DNA of 64,000 bases. Source: Leptospiraceae bacterium (lineage in GTDB: Bacteria > Spirochaetota > Leptospiria > Leptospirales > Leptospiraceae). The notes beneath the pieces are model-generated. The model made no database searches, was not told where the DNA came from, and saw only the letters and a program-made list of their open reading frames with translations. The stretch lies in assembly GCA_024233875.1 (NCBI GenBank), contig JACKPB010000007.1, forward strand, positions 62,001 to 126,000, read 5' to 3'. Positions 33,856 to 43,845 of the stretch are shown here, one piece after another. The stretch's first letter is position 1, and each line of letters starts with the position of its first letter. Made by a program: the position numbers and the translations under genes.

Positions 33856-36800
33856 TTATATTGAAAATGAATTTGGATCTAGATCTGTATTTTTTTCCTT
33901 AGGAATCACCCAGATCAAAATCGCCATTTCATCTTCGAATACAGTTGCGTTAAAATTTGCTATCACTTCTACTTCTCTCTTTCCCCGGGCATAGAGTTTT
34001 ATTGTCAAACCCTTGATAGAATTGTTTTCCTGTAAATAGGCTTTGATTCCATCCCGTATATCTTGATTCACATATAGATCAATGGCTTGCTGCCCGACTT
34101 TTAAATCAAAGTATTCACTCATATTGTGATTTACATATTTGATAATTCCATTCACAGAAATCCCCACACAAATAGGGCTAGAATCCAGAATCCCCTGTAA
34201 GAACGATCTTTCTTCACGGGATTTATTGGCAAAATTTTTAGATTCTATCGCATCTTCTGCAAGACTCATTGCGGCGATTCTCTGCTCCTTTAAAAATTCC
34301 ATATTTTTTGAAAGAGCTTTTTCTATTCTTTTAGAAATCAGTTTTTCTAAGGAAAGTTTGGATATCAAATTTGCAAATTTTGCTAAAAAACCCAGAATCT
34401 GGGGAAGTCGACTTTCTTCCATTACCGGCACTGAATTGATTGCTTCCATATAACTACTCTGATCGAATCCAAACTCCTCAGCCTGTTTTAAAAAGAAGGC
34501 CAGATTTGGTGTCTGGAGATGAAATTGACCTATAAAGATATTTGCGATATGCCGCCCTTCGACAATGACAGGAGATGCACAATCCGTAAGACCATTTCTA
34601 CATTTATAAATCGCATACTCTTTTCCTTCCTGAAGTTTCAATGCCAGATCTGTATCACTTTCAATACATCTTTCACAGGTAGTCTCATTCACACGATGGA
34701 AGTCCGTACATGCTTTCTGCCAATTTGAAGATGCAAGAACGGTTCCTTTGAGATCAATAATAGCTGAAGGAACTCCTACTGACATACAGTAGTCATCAAA
34801 TATTTCATTGATTTCCTTTGATGCTAAGAAATTGAGAATTTCTTCGTCCTCTTCTTCCTCTGTCAGTTTTGCATCTTCATAAAATCTCTGACCTTCGCCA
34901 AAACTGTAGTCATCCTCCTTCAGCAATTTATAAATCGGCTTTTGATCCTTATCCGCATAGATTTGATTGATTTCCTCTTTCAATTCAATTATACGTTTTT
35001 CCCTAGAGATTGCGAGGCGGTTGAATCGTTCGACTTCCAACATTTTTTCACGAATCTTTTCGCCTTCTTTTTGAGCTTCCTTTACCTGCTTGCTATCGGT
35101 CACATCCATTAAGATTCCTGCCAATTGTAAGGGTTTGCCATCTTTACTGAATTCTATTGACCTTCCGCGTCCGATGATCCATTTGTATTGACCGGATTTT
35201 GTTCTGATTCGAAATTCACTCTCAAAGAGGGGAAACTTTCCCTGCAAATGTCCATTCAGATTGGAATGGACAGACTCTCTATCGTCCTCATGAATCAAGT
35301 CCATAAAATCGGATAAATGATCCTTCATTTCTTCCTGCCGGTAACCTAAGAGTTCAAAAAAAGTTGCATTCGAATACACAACCCTTTCGTTGTACGCATC
35401 TAAAATCCAATAATGAGCACCCATATTGGTAAGGGAATTTCTCATACGTTTTTCATTTTCTATGATAGCATTTTGAATTTCTTTTTGATTAGAAATATCA
35501 TGTACTATTGTAAGGAATAGCTTTTCTCCATGAATATTCAGGGGGACAAGAGTAAGTTCTACAGGCAACTCTGAATCATCCATTCGGGTAAAGATCCATT
35601 CAAATGAAGTTTTTCCTTCATTTTGTGCTTCTTGAAACATGATATTTGATTTATCTATCGATATACTTCCATCCGGTTGATATTCCGGAAAAAAATCAGC
35701 GGGAGACTTTCCTATCAATTCAGAGGAGGAATTGCAACCCAGAAGTTGCCACATGGTTTGATTGGATTCGATAAAAATATATTTTTCATTGATCCAGGCA
35801 TACCCATCGGTGCTATTTTCCCAAACGGCTTTCATCTTGTATTCGGCTTCTATTCTTTCGGTAATATCATTAGATATTCCGCAAATAGCGAAAATTTCAC
35901 CTTTGGTATTTTTCAATGGAAAATTGTAGGAGAGAAAATGTCGGAGTTTCCCTCCGTCAGGAATGGATTCTTCCAAAACCCTGATCTTCTTAGAATCGAT
36001 CATTTCCAGATCATTTTTCTTAGTTTGCTCAACATCTTCCTGAGAAAAAAGATCTGAGTCCGTGCATCCGATCACATCTTCGATGTTTAGTTTTCTCAAT
36101 TTGCACCAGGGAAGGTTGACCATCCTATATTTTCCGGATAGATCTTTGATATAAATCAGAGAAGGAGAATTGGAGATCACACCCTGAATCAGTTCCTGAG
36201 ATTCTGCAAGTTCTGAGTACGCCATTTGAATCTTGTCCGCATCCATCCTGGCACGTATTGCGATACCGAGGTTATTTACAGCCTTATCCAACCAGGAGAA
36301 ATAGAGTTTGTCCATCGATTTCAATAGCCCAACTTCCAAAACCCCCAGGAGCTCGCCATTGTACAAAATAGGTTTGTGAATCATCTGAGACAAACGAATC
36401 TTGGCCAATCCAACGTTGACTGTTGGCATATGTTCGCCTCTTTCAGTGATGATCGTCTTGGATTGAGCCGCTGATTGCCCGACCAATCCCGTTCCTTTTT
36501 TGATACGTTTGTACTTATCTGAATCTCCGGGATAGGCATACTCTGTAATACGTTCCAGATACTCTCCGGTTTCATCAAATAAAAATATGGCACCTATGGG
36601 CAGCTCCAGAAACTCAGCTATGCTTTTGATCCCGAAATCGGCTAGATCCTGAAGTGAATTGCAATCTTTAAATCGGGAATACATCTCTGAAATAGCCGAT
36701 TCCATAGCCGCATTGATTTCAGCTTCCTGACCAAATTTTTCTAATTCTCTAATTCTTTCTTGATAGGTTGAGTTTGAATTTTTGAGTTCTTTTTCCAGGA

Positions 36801-36921
36801 TTACTCTTTCTTTAAGTTCACCTTCGAGTAAAATATTCATTTTTTCTAATTCTTTTATTCTCTTCTCCAAATCAAGAGATCTGGATTGATTGAATTCCTG
36901 GCTTACGTCAACTAAACTCAT
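33856..36921 (-). CDS. GAF/PAS/PocR sensory protein without output domain
   Basis: The protein has 1021 residues, soluble. A coiled coil (about 15-70) is followed by a GAF domain (about 80-225; GAIFLFDETGEYLERI, GTGLVGQSAAQS), three PAS domains (about 235-355, 360-480, 490-615), a short coil, a PocR ligand-binding domain (about 700-870; CTDFHRVNETTCERC, YKCRNGLTDCASPVIV, IGQF) and a last PAS (about 910-1010). I find no kinase, cyclase, GGDEF or DNA-binding domain. Its GAF-PAS half is clearly paralogous to the hybrid kinase that ends 11 bases upstream. It probably senses a ligand and modulates that kinase by heteromeric contact; this is inference. Confidence 0.85.
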   Translation of the reverse strand: MSLVDVSQEFNQSRSLDLEKRIKELEKMNILLEGELKERVILEKELKNSNSTYQERIRELEKFGQEAEINAAMESAISEMYSRFKDCNSLQDLADFGIKSIAEFLELPIGAIFLFDETGEYLERITEYAYPGDSDKYKRIKKGTGLVGQSAAQSKTIITERGEHMPTVNVGLAKIRLSQMIHKPILYNGELLGVLEVGLLKSMDKLYFSWLDKAVNNLGIAIRARMDADKIQMAYSELAESQELIQGVISNSPSLIYIKDLSGKYRMVNLPWCKLRKLNIEDVIGCTDSDLFSQEDVEQTKKNDLEMIDSKKIRVLEESIPDGGKLRHFLSYNFPLKNTKGEIFAICGISNDITERIEAEYKMKAVWENSTDGYAWINEKYIFIESNQTMWQLLGCNSSSELIGKSPADFFPEYQPDGSISIDKSNIMFQEAQNEGKTSFEWIFTRMDDSELPVELTLVPLNIHGEKLFLTIVHDISNQKEIQNAIIENEKRMRNSLTNMGAHYWILDAYNERVVYSNATFFELLGYRQEEMKDHLSDFMDLIHEDDRESVHSNLNGHLQGKFPLFESEFRIRTKSGQYKWIIGRGRSIEFSKDGKPLQLAGILMDVTDSKQVKEAQKEGEKIREKMLEVERFNRLAISREKRIIELKEEINQIYADKDQKPIYKLLKEDDYSFGEGQRFYEDAKLTEEEEDEEILNFLASKEINEIFDDYCMSVGVPSAIIDLKGTVLASSNWQKACTDFHRVNETTCERCIESDTDLALKLQEGKEYAIYKCRNGLTDCASPVIVEGRHIANIFIGQFHLQTPNLAFFLKQAEEFGFDQSSYMEAINSVPVMEESRLPQILGFLAKFANLISKLSLEKLISKRIEKALSKNMEFLKEQRIAAMSLAEDAIESKNFANKSREERSFLQGILDSSPICVGISVNGIIKYVNHNMSEYFDLKVGQQAIDLYVNQDIRDGIKAYLQENNSIKGLTIKLYARGKREVEVIANFNATVFEDEMAILIWVIPKEKNTDLDPNSFSI

Positions 36922-36932
36922 AGTTCTAACTC

Positions 36933-39900
36933 CTATTCGGATAAGGAAACACCTGCATCAGATATACTCTGGGTAACTTCTTTTATCATAGCATCAGCTT
37001 TCTCTATTGATAGTTTGATCTCATCAATATTAGGATTTTCTTTTTTGATTTGTTCATTCAATACCTTAACAAACTTAAACAATTCATCCGCACCTATGTT
37101 ACCCGATGTTCCTTTTAAAGTATGAATATTTCTCTCGGCAGTAACCAAATCATTCTTTTCAAGGAGTTGAAAACTCTCTTCTTTGAAATTAGCATAATTT
37201 CTTGTAAAATTTCTCAAGAGTTTTTCATAAAGTTTTCTATTGTTTGCTGTTCTTTTCAATCCGGCTGCGGTATCGACTCCCTTAATGATAAATTCATCAC
37301 TCATAACTTTTTTCTCCGTAATTATTTTTTCTTTTTTCTCAAGTATTCGTCCTGTCCAGTGAACTAGCTTTGAATACAATTCGAATACATCAATAGGCTT
37401 GGCAATGTGATCATTCATCCCAAAACTCAAACATTTCTCACGATCTCCCGACATTGCGTTGGCAGTCATTGCAATGATTGGCAAAGTCTTGAAATCAGGC
37501 AGTTTTCTTAAGTTTTCAGTTGCTGTGTATCCATCCATAATCGGCATCTGACAATCCATAAGAACACAATCAAAATCATCATCATAAATTTTCTCCAGTG
37601 CCTCTTCTCCATTTACAGCTAGAGTCACTTTCACACCCGAACTTTCTAATAACTCCATAGCCAATTCCTGATTGATTTCATTGTCTTCAACCAGTAGAAT
37701 TTTCGTTCCATTCAATAATTTTGCATATTCAGTGTATTCTTCATCCCCGATTCGTTCGCGAGCGATCTGCACTCTTCCCTTGCCCAGAGATTCCAAAATA
37801 GTATCCAATAAGGTAGAGGCACTTACAGGTTTTACTAAGAAACCATCTACATGAACCTCTTCCGCCTTTCGCATAACATCTTCTCTTCCGTACGCCGTAA
37901 CCATAATTAAGGTGGGTATCCGAACCAGATTTAGTTCATTTTTAATTACTCTTATCGCTTCGATTCCATCCATACCCGGCATCATATAGTCCATTAAGAC
38001 AAGTTCAAATGGTTTTTCAGCCCGAAGAAGAATATCGATACCCTCTTCGGCGGAGGAAGCCAGGACAGGAGTAAAATTAAAAGAATGCAACATTGCTTCC
38101 AGAAGCTCACGTGATGCGGAATTGTCATCTACAACCAGTACCTTCAAACCGGAAAGAATTTTTGCATGTGCGGCAAAATCTAAATTTTTAGAATTTGCTT
38201 TCTTTAGTTTGATTGTAAAATAAAATCTACTTCCTTTTCCGACTTCACTTTCAACAGCGATCTGCCCGCCCATCAATTCAATCAATTTCTTTGATATCGT
38301 TAGACCCAATCCGGTTCCACCATACTGCCTTGTAGTCGATGTGTCTGCCTGACTGAATGCCTGAAAGAGCTTTCCTATTTGCTCCTCTGTCATACCGATA
38401 CCTGAATCCTGAACACTTATCTCCACGGTTACATTTTCATCATCCTCGGAATTTGTCTTAACGATCACAATGACTTCTCCTTCCTGGGTGAATTTCACTG
38501 CATTTCCGACAAGATTGATTAGAATCTGACCTATTCGTAAGGGATCACCGATCAGGTGACTGGGGGTATCCTTCGAAACATCAAAAAGCAATTCCAATTT
38601 TTTCTCAAATGCCTTGAGTCCGGCTATGTCAGCAACACTACGTATCACATCCTCCAGATAAAAATCGGTTTCTTCAATCAATAGCTTTCCGGCTTCAATC
38701 TTAGAGAAATCTAAAATATCATTAATGATTCTCAAAAGTGCCTGGGATGACCGGGATACTTTATCGAGATAATTTCTCTGCTTATCATCCAGTTGAGTTT
38801 TCAATGCCAGTTGAGTCATTCCTATGATGGCATTCATCGGGGTTCGAATCTCATGACTCATATTGGCAAGAAAATCTGACTTAGCACGGGTAGCATCTTC
38901 AGCGGCTTTTTTGGCAGTCAATAGATCAGACTCTACTTTTTTCCTCTGGGTGATGTCCTGTAGTATTACGAGGATATAATGCGCATTGTCTATTGTGTAG
39001 CTGGATAGGTGACATTCAAAATTAAATAAGGTCCCATCCTTTCTAACTCCCATAGATTCAAAATCCAAAACAGAATCTTCTATGGATCCGGTTTTGGACA
39101 TAATTTCTTTTACCTTTACTAATTCATCCGGAGCGATAAGATCTAAGAACTTTTTACCGATTATCTCATCATCGCTAAGGTATCCAAACATTTTGTAATA
39201 CGCAGGATTAACAGTTACAAGATTTTCATTTACAGTCACACCTATCGCATCGGAAGAGCTTTCAAATATTGATCTGAATCGAATTTCATTATCATGGATT
39301 TGCTTTTCCAATTTCTTTTGTTCTGTAATATCCAATGAAAGTCCTGCAATCTTTATAGGAACACCCTTTGAATCCCACTCAATGATTCTTCCTATATTCA
39401 AAGTCCAGGCAAAGTCACCATTTTTCTTTTTGAATCGAAACTCAGACTTGTGAATGGGGGCATTTCCACTGAGATGATTTTCTAAAGATTCAATTGTATG
39501 TTTGACATCTTCCGGATGCAATAGCCCAATATACTCTTCCTGGTTCGTTGAAATTTCAGACTCTAAATAACCGTACTGAGTAAAGAATCTCGGAGAGTCA
39601 TAGATTAAAGTATTCTGTAAGCGATCTTCCACCCAGTAAAAGGCACCCATGGATTCCAATGAGAATCTGAATCTCTCCTGACTCTGCCTGAATTCCTCAT
39701 CACGTTTTTTTCTTTCTGTAATGTCTTCAAACGCAACAGCAACTCCGGCACTGCTATCATCATTATCAATCCGGGCAGCACTGGTACTGATCCAAACCAA
39801 ATCCCCATGGGGACGAATCACTCCCATGACAACATTCTTAACCTGACTCTCTCCCGCAAGGGCTCTGCTTGCAGGATACTCTTCGAGGGGCATGAGAGTC

Positions 39901-42203
39901 CCATCCGGTCTGATGATCTTCCACTCTTCTGACTGAAGACTTCTCATACGATGCTCATTCCCACTGATACCCAAGACATCTTCTGTGATAGAATTGGTTT
40001 GAAGAATCTTTCCATCAGGAGCGATCATAACAACACCCACCGGAAGAGCCTCGAACAAAGCCAGAAGTCTATTCTCATTGGCAACCACAATTCTCTCTAC
40101 AGCTTTTCTCTCGGATATGTCCACGAAGGTTCCGACCAATCCACCGGGAACTCCATCTGCTGTTCTGAAGGCTGAGACGTAGTACAATGTATCGTGCATC
40201 TCTCCATCTTTGAATGGAATTTTCATTTCTTTCTGAATTTTGGAATTATTTTTTACACAATCTTCATCTTCTTTCGTATAGAGAATTCTATCTTCAAGCG
40301 GAAGATAGTCCAAATCCATAACAGTCTTACCGATGAGTTTTTTTCGATCTACTCCGAATGTTTCTTCGTAGGCTTTATTGAATCCGATGAACTTAAGATC
40401 CGAACTCTTAAAAAAGACAGGATAAGGGATAGTATCGACCAGAGCCTGCTGAAAACTGAGCTGGTTATCGAGAGCTTTTTGAGATTTGATGAAATTCGAA
40501 ATATCCGAAGAAATTCCGCAGGTAGCGTAGACTCTTTCATTATGATCCACAAGAGGAATTTTATAGGAATGATAGTAGTCTAACATTCCTGAAGAATTGA
40601 ATCTTTCTTCTTCAAATACTATGGAACGATTTTTTCGTATCACATCTTCATCATGACGGTAGTACATTTCTGCATCTTCAGGAGAAAAGAGTTCGATATC
40701 TTTCTTACCGATGATTTGTTCTTTGGATAGGGAAATGTTTTCACAGAATGGTTTGTTGACCATCAAATATCTACCATCCAGATCTTTGATGTGAATGAGA
40801 GTGGGAGAATTGTCCAGGACCGCCTGAAGCAGAGCCTGAGATTCCTCGACCTTAATGAATGCTTCTTTTAATTTCTCTCCATCCTGAGCCAACCTCAGGG
40901 AAACCGAGATAGATATCGAAGCCTTCTCCAACCAATCCAATTGCACCTGATTGAGATCTTCGAGAAGACCCAATTCCAAAACTCCAATGACCTCACCATC
41001 ATAACTCAGGGGAATGTGAGTGAATTTTTTGGGAAAGATTTCACCAAACCCAAAGCTCACTCCTCTGTCGAGATCGAGTTCGGTACTGATCATTTTCCCC
41101 GTTTTGGCTACCTGTCCTACGAGTCCCTCGCCCAAATGAAATTCTTTCAAATCATCTGTATCGGGATAAGCATAGGAGGCAACACGTTTGAAAACTTTTG
41201 TATTTTCATCTGCAAGGAAAATGGCACCGGTGAATATATCCATGTACTCCAGAACCATATTTAGGGCTGTTTCTGAAATATTGATCAAACCTTCATTGAT
41301 CTTTAATGAATTGTTCAGTTCGGTGAGAGCGATTTCCAGTTTTGTTCGAAATTCTAATTCTTCATTTAAAACCTGAAAGTCTTTTGCTTTTTGTTCGATC
41401 TCCGACAAATACTTTTTGGTTTCTTCTTCCAGTCTCGATTTTTCTAAGATTTCCCTCTCAAGAAGGAAATTCATATTCTGTGCTTCGAGTGCTTTGTTCT
41501 CTAACTCTTTTGTCCGCTCTTCAATCTTTCTGGCTAAGGATTGATTGGTCTCTTCAATGGATTCTATCAATTTTTGATTTTGTAAAATTTCTGAAATCGT
41601 TTGACGTGAATACGCTATGGCTATATAGACCAAAAAAATTGCCGAAAGAAATCGAACGGCTCCTATCAGTTTCATAACATACTGAGTGAGCTCATGCTGT
41701 TCTTCAATTTTTGAAATCAATTTGTCTTCTAATTCTAAGATCAGAGAGTGTAGAGTATTTTTTGAATTGATGTAGTTTATATCTAAAATGAATCCGGTTG
41801 CGGCTCCCCAGGATTCTGAGAGGATAAGATTATTAATGTTCTCTTCTAATCTATTGATTTCGGAATGGTTTTGAATGATCTTTTCAAAAGTCAGATTTGT
41901 GTCTCTATCAAAGAGTCTTTCTTTGAGTTCATTGATAGAAATTTCTATCTTTTCATCCTGTTTTTTATTTAATGAAAGGTAAGTTTTGTCTTTTGTGACG
42001 ATTGCAGTTTGTAATCCCAGAGAGTAAGTATCTATAGTATTGAATAAGGTTGACGTTAGGTCATTGATTTTAATAATTTCCGATCTGGATTGTACTACTT
42101 TGCCTTCGAGATAGAATCCGGCAAAAAAAAACACAACAAAGAAAATAGTAATGATATAAACATAATTGATGGATAGTGTTAATAATTTTTTGGTTTTATT
42201 CAT
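36933..42203 (-). CDS. Giant hybrid histidine kinase (TM-GAF-PAS5-HK-REC2-HPt)
   Basis: The protein has 1756 residues. Two transmembrane helices (about 12-32 and 176-198) flank a small helical sensor; then a coiled coil, GAF (about 300-445; GAIFLADENTKVFKRV), five PAS domains (about 460-1085), HisKA (NMSHEIRTPMNAIIGMTQL), HATPase (INLVGNAVKFT, VQDSGIGMTEEQ, YGGTGLGLTISKKL), two receivers (VLVVDDNSASREL with LMDYMMPGMDG; ILLVEDNEINQEL with LMDCQMPIMDGY) and an HPt domain (IHTLKGTSGNIGADEL). All phosphorelay residues are present, so the protein can run a His-Asp-His relay internally. The start overlaps the REC-cyclase gene by 8 bases, making that cyclase a likely partner. Confidence 0.93.
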   Translation of the reverse strand: MNKTKKLLTLSINYVYIITIFFVVFFFAGFYLEGKVVQSRSEIIKINDLTSTLFNTIDTYSLGLQTAIVTKDKTYLSLNKKQDEKIEISINELKERLFDRDTNLTFEKIIQNHSEINRLEENINNLILSESWGAATGFILDINYINSKNTLHSLILELEDKLISKIEEQHELTQYVMKLIGAVRFLSAIFLVYIAIAYSRQTISEILQNQKLIESIEETNQSLARKIEERTKELENKALEAQNMNFLLEREILEKSRLEEETKKYLSEIEQKAKDFQVLNEELEFRTKLEIALTELNNSLKINEGLINISETALNMVLEYMDIFTGAIFLADENTKVFKRVASYAYPDTDDLKEFHLGEGLVGQVAKTGKMISTELDLDRGVSFGFGEIFPKKFTHIPLSYDGEVIGVLELGLLEDLNQVQLDWLEKASISISVSLRLAQDGEKLKEAFIKVEESQALLQAVLDNSPTLIHIKDLDGRYLMVNKPFCENISLSKEQIIGKKDIELFSPEDAEMYYRHDEDVIRKNRSIVFEEERFNSSGMLDYYHSYKIPLVDHNERVYATCGISSDISNFIKSQKALDNQLSFQQALVDTIPYPVFFKSSDLKFIGFNKAYEETFGVDRKKLIGKTVMDLDYLPLEDRILYTKEDEDCVKNNSKIQKEMKIPFKDGEMHDTLYYVSAFRTADGVPGGLVGTFVDISERKAVERIVVANENRLLALFEALPVGVVMIAPDGKILQTNSITEDVLGISGNEHRMRSLQSEEWKIIRPDGTLMPLEEYPASRALAGESQVKNVVMGVIRPHGDLVWISTSAARIDNDDSSAGVAVAFEDITERKKRDEEFRQSQERFRFSLESMGAFYWVEDRLQNTLIYDSPRFFTQYGYLESEISTNQEEYIGLLHPEDVKHTIESLENHLSGNAPIHKSEFRFKKKNGDFAWTLNIGRIIEWDSKGVPIKIAGLSLDITEQKKLEKQIHDNEIRFRSIFESSSDAIGVTVNENLVTVNPAYYKMFGYLSDDEIIGKKFLDLIAPDELVKVKEIMSKTGSIEDSVLDFESMGVRKDGTLFNFECHLSSYTIDNAHYILVILQDITQRKKVESDLLTAKKAAEDATRAKSDFLANMSHEIRTPMNAIIGMTQLALKTQLDDKQRNYLDKVSRSSQALLRIINDILDFSKIEAGKLLIEETDFYLEDVIRSVADIAGLKAFEKKLELLFDVSKDTPSHLIGDPLRIGQILINLVGNAVKFTQEGEVIVIVKTNSEDDENVTVEISVQDSGIGMTEEQIGKLFQAFSQADTSTTRQYGGTGLGLTISKKLIELMGGQIAVESEVGKGSRFYFTIKLKKANSKNLDFAAHAKILSGLKVLVVDDNSASRELLEAMLHSFNFTPVLASSAEEGIDILLRAEKPFELVLMDYMMPGMDGIEAIRVIKNELNLVRIPTLIMVTAYGREDVMRKAEEVHVDGFLVKPVSASTLLDTILESLGKGRVQIARERIGDEEYTEYAKLLNGTKILLVEDNEINQELAMELLESSGVKVTLAVNGEEALEKIYDDDFDCVLMDCQMPIMDGYTATENLRKLPDFKTLPIIAMTANAMSGDREKCLSFGMNDHIAKPIDVFELYSKLVHWTGRILEKKEKIITEKKVMSDEFIIKGVDTAAGLKRTANNRKLYEKLLRNFTRNYANFKEESFQLLEKNDLVTAERNIHTLKGTSGNIGADELFKFVKVLNEQIKKENPNIDEIKLSIEKADAMIKEVTQSISDAGVSLSE

Positions 42204-43293
42204 TTACAGAACCTTTTAATTTCTTCTGTAAGACGAAATACATCTTCATCTTCGGTTTATTTTTTGGTTGGATCATCCCGCGATATTCACATTCAAAATC
42301 ATTTTGGATTAAGTGATACGTATCTTCTGAGATATTCACTTTTCCTTCCTGCCCGGTTGATTCCATACGACTGGCAACATTTACAGTATCCCCCCAAATA
42401 TCATAAGCAAATTTCTTTTTCCCGATCACTCCGGCCACAACTGACCCTGTATGGATTCCAATCCGAAGATCCCAGGGCACCTTGCCCTCCTCGAGAGATT
42501 GAATACGTCTTCTATTCATATATTCCTGCATTTCAAGGCCTGCGAGAACAGTATCTGAAGGATGGGTGTCATTGCGTTTGGGGAGTCCTCCCACACACAT
42601 ATAGCTATCACCTATAGTTTTGATTTTTTCTAGACCGTATTTTTGAGTGATTTGATCAAATTCAATAAAATAGGAATTCAATTCATCCACGAGATCTCTG
42701 GGATTTAATTTTTCTGCAATGCTGGTAAAACTTACAAAATCAGTGAACAAGACACTGGCACTTTCATACAATTGCGGAAGAGCCATACCATTTTTCCTAA
42801 GTTCATTGGCTATCTCTTCAGGCAAGATATTCATAAGGAGAAACTCGGATTGATCCCTTTCTTTTGTGATCTGATCTCTCAGTTTTTTTTCCTCTAAGGA
42901 GTAACTCAACCTCAGTAGAGAATTATTGACCCTGGCACTGAGAATGTCAGGATCAAAAGGCTTGGATATAAAATCATCAGCACCGAGATGAAGACAACGA
43001 ACAATACTCTCTACCTCATCATTGGCGGAAACCATAAGTATGGGAGTCTGTTTGTGTTTCTCTATTTTTCTAATCTGAACAATGGTTTCGTATCCATCCA
43101 TAATAGGCATATTGATATCCAAAAGAATCAAATGGATATCTTTCAGTTTCAATACATCCAGAGCCTCGAGACCGTTTTCAGCAGGTATAGTATTATGTCC
43201 CATTGCTTGGATGAGAGCTTCGAGGATATCCCTGTTGTCCTCGCTATCATCGACAATCAATACATTTACCACTTCTATTAGCTCATTCATCAT
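42196..43293 (-). CDS. Response regulator with class III adenylate cyclase output
   Basis: The protein has 365 residues: receiver (about 8-125; VLIVDDSEDNRDIL, LILLDINMPIMDGY, DFISKPFDPDIL) joined by a coil to a class III cyclase domain (about 175-350). Metal Asp residues are in VLFTDFVSFTS and KTIGDSYMCVGGLP; Asn and Arg in WGDTVNVASRMES, so it should be active. Phosphorylation of the receiver Asp presumably gates cyclic-nucleotide production. The gene leads the operon with the giant hybrid kinase and the PAS/PocR protein. Its receiver closely resembles that of the divergent gene at 43846. Confidence 0.92.
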   Translation of the reverse strand: MMNELIEVVNVLIVDDSEDNRDILEALIQAMGHNTIPAENGLEALDVLKLKDIHLILLDINMPIMDGYETIVQIRKIEKHKQTPILMVSANDEVESIVRCLHLGADDFISKPFDPDILSARVNNSLLRLSYSLEEKKLRDQITKERDQSEFLLMNILPEEIANELRKNGMALPQLYESASVLFTDFVSFTSIAEKLNPRDLVDELNSYFIEFDQITQKYGLEKIKTIGDSYMCVGGLPKRNDTHPSDTVLAGLEMQEYMNRRRIQSLEEGKVPWDLRIGIHTGSVVAGVIGKKKFAYDIWGDTVNVASRMESTGQEGKVNISEDTYHLIQNDFECEYRGMIQPKNKPKMKMYFVLQKKLKGSVNE

Positions 43294-43392
43294 TCTCTCT
43301 CTTTCTTAAACTCTAGAATCATTCCAGAATTTCTTTTCCTCTGCTCTCTACTATCTACAAACAAAATTTCCTTAGGCTATCTTCAGGCCGGA

Positions 43393-43430
43393 CAGGGAAA
43401 ATGGGAATTTCCCTGAGTAGTCACCCTACT
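43393..43430. promoter_or_regulatory. Two adjacent hairpins in a divergent regulatory region
   Basis: CAGGGAAA-ATGGGAA-TTTCCCTG (8-bp perfect stem) is followed directly by AGTAG-TCACC-CTACT. They lie 100 bases upstream of the REC-cyclase start, within a 552-base divergent gap that otherwise holds no gene. They could be an operator, an RNA leader structure or a terminator. The rest of the gap is AT-rich with no box I would defend. Confidence 0.35.
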
Positions 43431-43845
43431 GACCTTCCTGTACAATCCAAATCATTGATGAAAATAGGAAGAAAAAAATGAAGAGTTTGGATTTTTTCCG
43501 TATCAATTTTGTACAATTCCTGATCTTTTTCATTAGAGTTCGGAAAACTTATTCTCATAACAGAAATTCACATTTCCCCGCTTCATCCCGGATCTTCAAC
43601 CGGAAGCATTGAAGATTTCAACCCTCTAAACATTCAGTAAAAAACTAGTGAAAATATTAATATTTTTCTTGGAAAATCTTTCAAGACTAACAGTCTCGTA
43701 AATTAGTACCTGCATTCGCTTAGATTCTATTCATATTTAGCAGTTAGAAATTTTTCATTGAAAAGTATTTTAAGTATGAGAACTATCAGACCCCGGATTT
43801 TATGCGAAAGCTGAGATATTTAATATTTTTAAAAAAAGGGAAAGT

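Noticed and set aside
38900..39900. Frameshift or fusion inside the giant hybrid kinase
   Set aside because: The frame is open for 1756 codons, domains follow in a sensible order and all catalytic motifs are intact.
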